Assembly (NCBI GenBank): GCA_022701475.1
Contig: JAKOOI010000566.1
Coordinates: forward strand, 1 to 9,891
DNA: 9,891 nt
DNA from: Weeksellaceae bacterium
GTDB lineage: Bacteria; Bacteroidota; Bacteroidia; Flavobacteriales; Weeksellaceae
Reading direction: 5' to 3'
Shown in pieces: positions 5,224-9,891 of this stretch; within the stretch, counting starts at the first letter, position 1, and every line of letters begins with the position of its first letter. The position numbers and the translations under genes were made by a program. Under the pieces are notes generated by a model. The model ran no database searches, was not told the DNA's origin, and saw nothing but the letters and a program-made list of their open reading frames with translations.

Positions 5224-6687
5224 ATGCTTAAACAACACTTACAACTCAAACTAGGCCAGAAGCTTGCTCCGCAACAGATTCAGCTGATGAAACTGATACA
5301 GCTTCACACCCTGGAGTTTGAGGAAGAGCTCGAGAGAGAACTGGAAGAAAACCCTGCCCTGGAAATTGCAAAAGAAGAATCAACGGAAGATGAATATGCT
5401 TCCCTGGAAGAGTCTTATGAGACGGAGGGCACGGAAAGCATTGAAACCGATTTTGATGTGGACCAATATCTTTACGATGACGAGCCGAACTATAAAACAG
5501 CATCCAGCAACTATTCCCCGGACGACGAAGAATTTGATAATGAAAGCCTGCTCACGGAAGGGCAGTCCCTCTATGATTACCTCCTTGAGCAAATCCATCT
5601 CGTAAACATCAGCGAAGAAGACGAAAAAATCGCAGAATACATCATCGGAAACCTGGATACCGACGGCTATCTGAGAAGGGAAATCAAATCATTGGTAGAC
5701 GATCTTGCGTTTTCACAGGGGATTTACACCACCAAAGAAAAAGTAGATGACATCCTTGAAAATTATGTGCAGAAGCTGGATCCGCCGGGAGTTGGGGCAA
5801 GAGGGCTGCAGGAATGCCTTTTATTACAGATCGAAAAGAAAGTCAGCTCGGATAAAGCGGTTTCCCTGGCTGCCAACATTCTGCGCTATCAGTTCGATGC
5901 CTTAACGAATAAGCATTACAATAAGATTATACAGAAATATGATATTGAGGAAGAAGACCTGAGGGATGCGCTGGAGGAGATTGCAAAGCTTTCTCCTAAA
6001 GTAGGCGGAAACTTCGATACCCAGACCATTACCATCAATCAGGAAATCATCCCGGATTTTGTAATCCAGGTAAAAGACGGCCAGGTAATCCCGATGCTGA
6101 ACAGCAAGAATGCGCCGACGCTGAGGGTTTCCGAAGAATACAAAGATATCCTCACCACCTATTCCCACGATAAAAACTCTTCCGAGCATAAGCAGGCTGC
6201 CCTTTTCATCAAGCAGAAACTGGATGCGGCAAAATGGTATATTGATGCCATTAATCAGCGTCAGAACACTTTGCTGCAGACCATTACCGCCATTGTAAAA
6301 TTCCAGAAAGAATACTTTATCACCGGCGATGATAAATCCCTGAAACCGATGATCCTGAAAGATGTGGCCGATATTACCGGATTTGACATCTCCACGATTT
6401 CCCGGGTGGTAAAAAGCAAATATGCCGATACGCCGAACGGGATCATTTACCTGAAAGACCTGTTCTCAGACAGCCTTACCAATGACGACGGGGAAGAGGT
6501 TTCCACGAAGGAAATCAAAACCCACCTTCAGGAGGTCATCAGCAAAGAAAATAAAAGGAAACCGCTTACGGATGATGCCCTTGTACTCATCCTGAAAGAG
6601 CAGGGCTATAATATTGCCAGAAGAACCATTGCCAAATACCGCGAACAGCTCAATATTCCGGTAGCGAGGCTGAGAAAAGAACTTTAA
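5224..6687 (+). CDS. rpoN: RNA polymerase sigma-54 factor
   Basis: Sigma-54 directs core RNA polymerase to -24/-12 promoters and needs an AAA+ activator for open-complex formation. Region I is Gln/Leu-rich (residues 1-48: LKLGQKLAPQQIQLMKLIQL, then ELERELEENPALEI). Region II (about 49-115) is strongly acidic. The core-binding domain follows (about 120-300). A HTH for -12 recognition lies at about 378-400 (LKDVADITGFDISTISRVVK). The RpoN box is at 465-474 as ARRTIAKYRE, the usual ARRTVAKYRE with Val to Ile. At 487 residues it is full length. It is isolated between two strong terminators, hence monocistronic. No enhancer-binding activator gene is present in the window. Confidence 0.98.
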   Translation: MLKQHLQLKLGQKLAPQQIQLMKLIQLHTLEFEEELERELEENPALEIAKEESTEDEYASLEESYETEGTESIETDFDVDQYLYDDEPNYKTASSNYSPDDEEFDNESLLTEGQSLYDYLLEQIHLVNISEEDEKIAEYIIGNLDTDGYLRREIKSLVDDLAFSQGIYTTKEKVDDILENYVQKLDPPGVGARGLQECLLLQIEKKVSSDKAVSLAANILRYQFDALTNKHYNKIIQKYDIEEEDLRDALEEIAKLSPKVGGNFDTQTITINQEIIPDFVIQVKDGQVIPMLNSKNAPTLRVSEEYKDILTTYSHDKNSSEHKQAALFIKQKLDAAKWYIDAINQRQNTLLQTITAIVKFQKEYFITGDDKSLKPMILKDVADITGFDISTISRVVKSKYADTPNGIIYLKDLFSDSLTNDDGEEVSTKEIKTHLQEVISKENKRKPLTDDALVLILKEQGYNIARRTIAKYREQLNIPVARLRKEL

Positions 6688-6693
6688 TACGAT

Positions 6694-6728
6694 AAAAAAA
6701 AGCATTTCATTTTGAAATGCTTTTTTTT
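6694..6728. terminator. Bidirectional terminator between convergent rpoN and acyl-CoA synthetase genes
   Basis: AGCATTTCA (6701-6709) pairs with TGAAATGCT (6713-6721) around a 3-nt loop. It is flanked by A7 (6694-6700) and T7 (6722-6728), so it can terminate transcripts arriving from both sides. Confidence 0.92.
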
Positions 6729-6738
6729 ATACTGAATT

Positions 6739-8370
6739 TCAGCTTTTGATTTCCAGGCCCAGTTCTTTCATTGAAATTTCCCGCATCTCTACTTTACGGA
6801 CCTTTCCTGAAATCGTCATCGGGAACTCATCCACGAATTTCCAGTATTTCGGGACTTTGTAATGAGCGATCCTCCCTTGGCAGTATTCCATAAGCTCCTG
6901 TTCAGAGACCTGAAACCCGGGCCTCACCTTTACCCAGGCCATCACTTCTTCCCCGAACTTTTCACTCGGAACCCCGATGATCTGAACATCCAGGATGTTG
7001 GGATACGTGTACAGGAAATCTTCAATTTCTTTCGGAGAGATATTTTCGCCGCCCCGGATAATGAGGTCTTTGATTCTGCCGGAAATGGTGACATATCCTT
7101 CGCTGTCCATCACCGCCAGGTCTCCGGTATGCATCCAGCGGCCGGTGTCGATTACTTTCTTCGTGTTCTCAGGATCATTCCAGTATTTCAGCATAACGGA
7201 ATATCCGCGGGTACAGAGCTCACCGTGTTCTCCCCGGGGAACGGTTCTGCCGGCATCGTCAATAATTTTAACTTCCAGGTGGTCCTGGACCGTCCCGACG
7301 GTATTGATCTGCTTTTCAAACGGTGTCCCGATCAGCGTCTGCGTAGAAACCGGTGAGGTTTCAGTCATGCCGTAGCAGATGCTCATTTCTTTAATGTTCA
7401 TCAGGCTTTCCACTTTTTTCATAATTTCAGGCGGACAGACAGAGCCGGCCATAACGCCGGTCCGTAAATGCGAAAAGTCAAAGGACTCGAAATTCTTTAC
7501 GGCAAGCCCGGCAATAAACATGGTCGGAACACCATAGAGCGAAGTGCATTTTTCATCAGACACTGTTTGCAGGGTTATTTCAGGATCGAAGCTGTCATTG
7601 GGGATCACCATACAGGCGCCATGTGCCGTACAGCAAAGGTTTCCGATTACCATGCCAAAGCAGTGGTAAAAAGGTACCGGGATGCAGACCCTGTCTTTTT
7701 CCGTATATTTCAGCCGGATCCCGATGAAGTATCCGTTGTTTAATATATTGTGATGAGAAAGCGTTACTCCTTTCGGGAATCCGGTAGTTCCGGAAGTATA
7801 CTGTATGTTGACCGGATCATCGAACTGCACATGTTCTTCGAAACTGCTCAGAAGTTCATCTGAAATTTCCTGTCCGTTGTTCACAAACTGATCCCAGCTG
7901 TCATTAAAGAAAACTTCGGACTGCAGGGTAGTGCAGAATTCCCGGGCGTCGGCAATCATCTTCTTATAATCACTGGATTTAAAGCTCAGGGAAGAGAAAA
8001 TATGGGACATTTCCGACTGATTGATTACAAAGATCAGTTCGCTCGTCCGGTAAGCGGGATTGATATTTACCAGGATCGCACCGATTCTGGCAGTGGCATA
8101 CTGAAGCAGCACCCACTCGTAGCGGTTGGCAGACCAGATCCCGATCCGGTCGCCGGATTTCACACCGGCAAATAATAAAGCTTTGGCAACCGCTGTGGTC
8201 TGGTTATAGAACTCCTGATAGGTAGCCCTGTACTTCTGATGGACACAAACCAGAGCCTCCTGGTCCGGAAACTTTTCGACCGTTCTTCTAAGATTCTGAC
8301 CGATGGTCTCTCCCAGCAACGGGATATCCGAAGCGCCGTGGACATAAGATATTTTCATACCGTAAAACAT
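6739..8370 (-). CDS. AMP-binding acyl-CoA synthetase (fatty acid--CoA ligase family)
   Basis: An ANL-superfamily enzyme that adenylates a carboxylic acid and transfers the acyl group to CoA; a medium- or long-chain fatty acid is the likely substrate. The P-loop YTSGTTGFPKG is at residues 191-201. The YGMTETSP motif is at 333-340, HTGD at 414-417, and the hinge GRIKDLIIRGGENISPKEIE at 431-450. The C-terminal catalytic lysine region SGKVRK is at 521-526. All key motifs are intact and the length (543) is normal. Two starts are possible, Met1 (8370) or Met5 (8358); the second, MKISYVHG, may be the true one. It lies 47 bp downstream of the membrane-protein gene on the same strand with no terminator between, so cotranscription with the ECF sigma operon is possible. 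The precise acyl chain length cannot be read from sequence. Confidence 0.93.
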   Translation of the reverse strand: MFYGMKISYVHGASDIPLLGETIGQNLRRTVEKFPDQEALVCVHQKYRATYQEFYNQTTAVAKALLFAGVKSGDRIGIWSANRYEWVLLQYATARIGAILVNINPAYRTSELIFVINQSEMSHIFSSLSFKSSDYKKMIADAREFCTTLQSEVFFNDSWDQFVNNGQEISDELLSSFEEHVQFDDPVNIQYTSGTTGFPKGVTLSHHNILNNGYFIGIRLKYTEKDRVCIPVPFYHCFGMVIGNLCCTAHGACMVIPNDSFDPEITLQTVSDEKCTSLYGVPTMFIAGLAVKNFESFDFSHLRTGVMAGSVCPPEIMKKVESLMNIKEMSICYGMTETSPVSTQTLIGTPFEKQINTVGTVQDHLEVKIIDDAGRTVPRGEHGELCTRGYSVMLKYWNDPENTKKVIDTGRWMHTGDLAVMDSEGYVTISGRIKDLIIRGGENISPKEIEDFLYTYPNILDVQIIGVPSEKFGEEVMAWVKVRPGFQVSEQELMEYCQGRIAHYKVPKYWKFVDEFPMTISGKVRKVEMREISMKELGLEIKS

Positions 8371-8417
8371 TTGATACGATAAAATTAATGATTATATCTT
8401 AAACCCATGCTTCCGGC

Positions 8418-9092
8418 TCAGACTTCCTGCGCGTCTATTTCTTTCAGTTGGGTAAGATTGCGATCAAGTTTTCTGATGATGATTCCATAGACTACCCTAT
8501 AGTACAGCCACACCATTACCACTGTAAATACAGTGCTTATCACAATGCCTGCGATAAATCCTGCAAGGGTAGCATTGGTGAGTTCTATATTCTGGGTATT
8601 GAGAATGTAAATTACAAAAACCGTAAAGATGGAGGTGAATATGACCAGAAGAACAATGTTGATCAGGATAAAAGCATTCACCGTCTTTTTGAACTGGATG
8701 ATTTTGAGGATGAATTTTTTCAGGTTTTCTTCAATCCTGATTTCTTTATAATTCCGGTAAAAACGGTACACGAAATAGGCGGTAACGGATAGGCTCATGA
8801 TTTTAAGAATGAGGTAAATGATATCAAATGCAGTTTCCATTTCCCGGGTCTGCCGCACGCCCAGTTTTTCGAGAATATTGAGGAATGAATTCGGCTCTTT
8901 TCCCTGTATGATGTAAAAAAGTCCTATCAGGGTAAAGCACAGGAATTCTGCCACGCTGATCCAGAAGATATATTTTACGTAATTCCGTGATTTCCTGTTG
9001 AGCATCTGAAGGATCTCACCGCTGCCGTATTTCTGCTGAACAGGTTGTTCCTGCCATGTTTTCTTAAAACTGTCTAAATCGAATTCAGGCAT
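8418..9092 (-). CDS. Four-helix membrane protein paired with the ECF sigma factor
   Basis: A 224-residue protein of unknown function. A 40-residue hydrophilic N-terminus (MPEFDLDSFKKTWQEQPVQQ at the start) is followed by four predicted membrane helices at about 41-62, 88-112, 138-164 and 174-205, and a charged cytoplasmic tail. The ATG overlaps the end of the sigma gene by 8 bp, so translation is likely coupled. ECF sigma factors are often encoded directly upstream of their membrane anti-sigma factor. Here the N-terminal segment could be the sigma-binding part, but there is no HxxxCxxC zinc-binding motif, and the anti-sigma role is inference from position only. It could equally be a structural membrane protein of the regulon. 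Confidence 0.85.
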   Translation of the reverse strand: MPEFDLDSFKKTWQEQPVQQKYGSGEILQMLNRKSRNYVKYIFWISVAEFLCFTLIGLFYIIQGKEPNSFLNILEKLGVRQTREMETAFDIIYLILKIMSLSVTAYFVYRFYRNYKEIRIEENLKKFILKIIQFKKTVNAFILINIVLLVIFTSIFTVFVIYILNTQNIELTNATLAGFIAGIVISTVFTVVMVWLYYRVVYGIIIRKLDRNLTQLKEIDAQEV

Positions 9093-9576
9093 ATTTTTCC
9101 ATCTGTTCTTTAAGGGTTTTCTTCAGTCTGTTCATTTTTACGCGGGCATTGACTTCGGTAATACCCAGGTTTTCTGCGATATCCCTGTATGGCAAGTCAT
9201 CCAGGTACATCATGACGATGGCCCGTTCTACATTGGGAAGGGTCTTTATTACCGTATATAAAAGGGATACCTGCTGCTGTTTTTCATCATCATCTTCTAT
9301 AAAATCTGCATGGTTGATGTCCAGTTCGTTGGTGGGCAGGCTTTTGCTCTTTTTACGGAACAGGGTAATGGCAGTATTCAGGGCCACCCGGTACATCCAG
9401 GTAGAGATTTTGGAATTGCCTTTAAAGGAATCGTAGCTTCTCCAAAGCTGGAGCACAATTTCCTGAAAGAGGTCTTCCTCATCTTCCAGCGAATTGGTAT
9501 ACAGCCGCGAAACCTTGATAATCAGTCCCTGATTATCCTTGATAAGCTGCGCAAATTCCTTTTCCTTTGAAGCCAA
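9085..9576 (-). CDS. ECF-type RNA polymerase sigma factor (sigma-70 family)
   Basis: A group 4 sigma factor of 163 residues. Region 2 spans about residues 10-76, with the core-binding motif DLFQEIVLQLWRSYDSFKG and the -10 recognition part STWMYRVALNTAITLFRKK. Region 4 spans about 105-162, with the HTH YRDIAENLGITEVNARVKMN. The linker is acidic (about 85-100). The start appears to be TTG (9574-9576): the frame is closed 10-12 bp further upstream by a TAA (9586-9588), no ATG or GTG lies between, and the next Met is residue 61 inside region 2. The stop overlaps the membrane-protein ATG by 8 bp. A -7-like box lies 23 bp upstream. The signal it answers is not visible here. Confidence 0.93.
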   Translation of the reverse strand: MASKEKEFAQLIKDNQGLIIKVSRLYTNSLEDEEDLFQEIVLQLWRSYDSFKGNSKISTWMYRVALNTAITLFRKKSKSLPTNELDINHADFIEDDDEKQQQVSLLYTVIKTLPNVERAIVMMYLDDLPYRDIAENLGITEVNARVKMNRLKKTLKEQMEKYA

Positions 9577-9598
9577 GGCAGATGTTTAAATGATTGCA

Positions 9599-9606
9599 CG
9601 AAGATA
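9599..9606 (-). promoter_or_regulatory. Candidate -7 box of the ECF sigma operon
   Basis: On the minus strand the sequence reads TATCTTCG, one mismatch from TAnnTTTG. A TTG at 9624-9622 lies inside the first octamer of the adjacent repeat but only 15 bp away, shorter than normal, so a -33 assignment is uncertain. Confidence 0.4.
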
Positions 9607-9618
9607 AAAAAATTAATC

Positions 9619-9698
9619 TAACAATAGGATAATATAACAATGTAACAATGTACAGGTGTAACAATCCAATAATTCAATAATCTGATGTTGTAGCAATG
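9619..9698. repeat. Octamer array, first arm of the right element, ten units
   Basis: Ten 8-bp units in register are variants of TAACAATG: TAACAATA (unit 1), two exact TAACAATG (units 3, 4), TAACAATC (unit 6), CAATAATC (unit 8), TGATGTTG (unit 9) and TAGCAATG (unit 10). Number of units, length (80 bp) and the order of variants in units 8-10 parallel the arm at 631-710. Confidence 0.88.
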
Positions 9699-9814
9699 AA
9701 AAAGGATTATAATGATGCATAATAAGTTATTACACGCATTGTATTATTTTCATATTATTGGACTAATAATCGTCATATTGGCATATCCAGGTTTTATTGT
9801 ATCACTATACTGTT
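9699..9814. other. Spacer between octamer arms (right element)
   Basis: A 116-bp AT-rich segment with no credible ORF and only weak dyads (for example ATTATT and AATAAT around GGACT near 9754-9770). TATTGTATCACTAT at 9795-9808 resembles 750-763 in the left element. Confidence 0.45.
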
Positions 9815-9891
9815 ACATTAGTACATTGTTACATTGTTACATTAGTACATTGTTACATTGTTACATTAGTACATTGTTACATTGCTACATT
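9815..9891. repeat. Octamer array, second arm (ACATTGTT type), cut by the window end
   Basis: Nine full octamers and a partial one are seen. ACATTAGT is followed by two ACATTGTT units, giving a 24-bp higher-order period repeated almost three times (9815, 9839, 9863); the last full unit is ACATTGCT. The orientation is inverted relative to 9619-9698. The array continues beyond the window. Confidence 0.92.

Noticed and set aside
6862..7743. Plus-strand ORFs of 164, 126 and 91 residues opposite the acyl-CoA synthetase
   Set aside because: The minus-strand gene has all ANL motifs intact over this stretch; the antisense frames resemble no family and are expected in its relatively GC-richer DNA.
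9619..9891. Octamer element as an insertion sequence or phage attachment site
   Set aside because: No transposase or integrase ORF, no clear target-site duplication, and the spacers encode nothing.

Overview
The window looks like a chromosomal segment of a Flavobacteriia (Bacteroidota) bacterium, probably from the Chryseobacterium/Elizabethkingia side of the group. The reasons are the moderate AT content, near-perfect Bacteroidota -7 promoter boxes (TAnnTTTGC) before rpsP and asnS, the long Ala/Glu-rich tail on ribosomal protein S16, the asnS/rpoN neighbourhood, and intergenic tandem repeats with 7- and 8-bp units. The genus is inferred from memory of such genomes and was not checked.

Layout, left to right. 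Heptamer repeats (1-97) precede a nitroreductase gene (119-628) whose C-terminus looks short and ends inside an octamer repeat. Next comes a large composite repeat (631-884): ten TAACAATG-type octamers, a 62-bp spacer, then fourteen octamers in the opposite orientation. The last of these appears to supply the -33 TTG of the rpsP promoter. rpsP (959-1519) and rimM (1635-2177) form a ribosome-biogenesis pair. A 7-unit heptamer array (2183-2231) separates rimM from a convergent unknown gene (2233-2685, minus strand), whose 5' end may be frameshifted. asnS (3009-4457) has a strong promoter and a textbook terminator. A two-gene toxin-antitoxin module (4571-5067) sits between asnS and rpoN (5224-6687, sigma-54). 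A bidirectional terminator separates rpoN from a minus-strand set: an ECF sigma factor (9085-9576), an overlapping four-helix membrane protein (8418-9092) and an AMP-binding acyl-CoA synthetase (6739-8370). The right edge (9619-9891) holds a second copy of the composite octamer element, cut by the window end.

Most genes are core housekeeping functions: translation (S16, RimM, AsnS), transcription (sigma-54, ECF sigma) and fatty-acid activation. The accessory content is the toxin-antitoxin pair and the repeats. The most interesting signal is the pair of inverted octamer arrays. Both begin with exactly ten octamers, and units 8-10 carry the same variants in both copies. Both also have a similar short motif just before the second arm. 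This argues for one defined repeat family rather than random low-complexity DNA. I did not find a clear new defence or mobile system.
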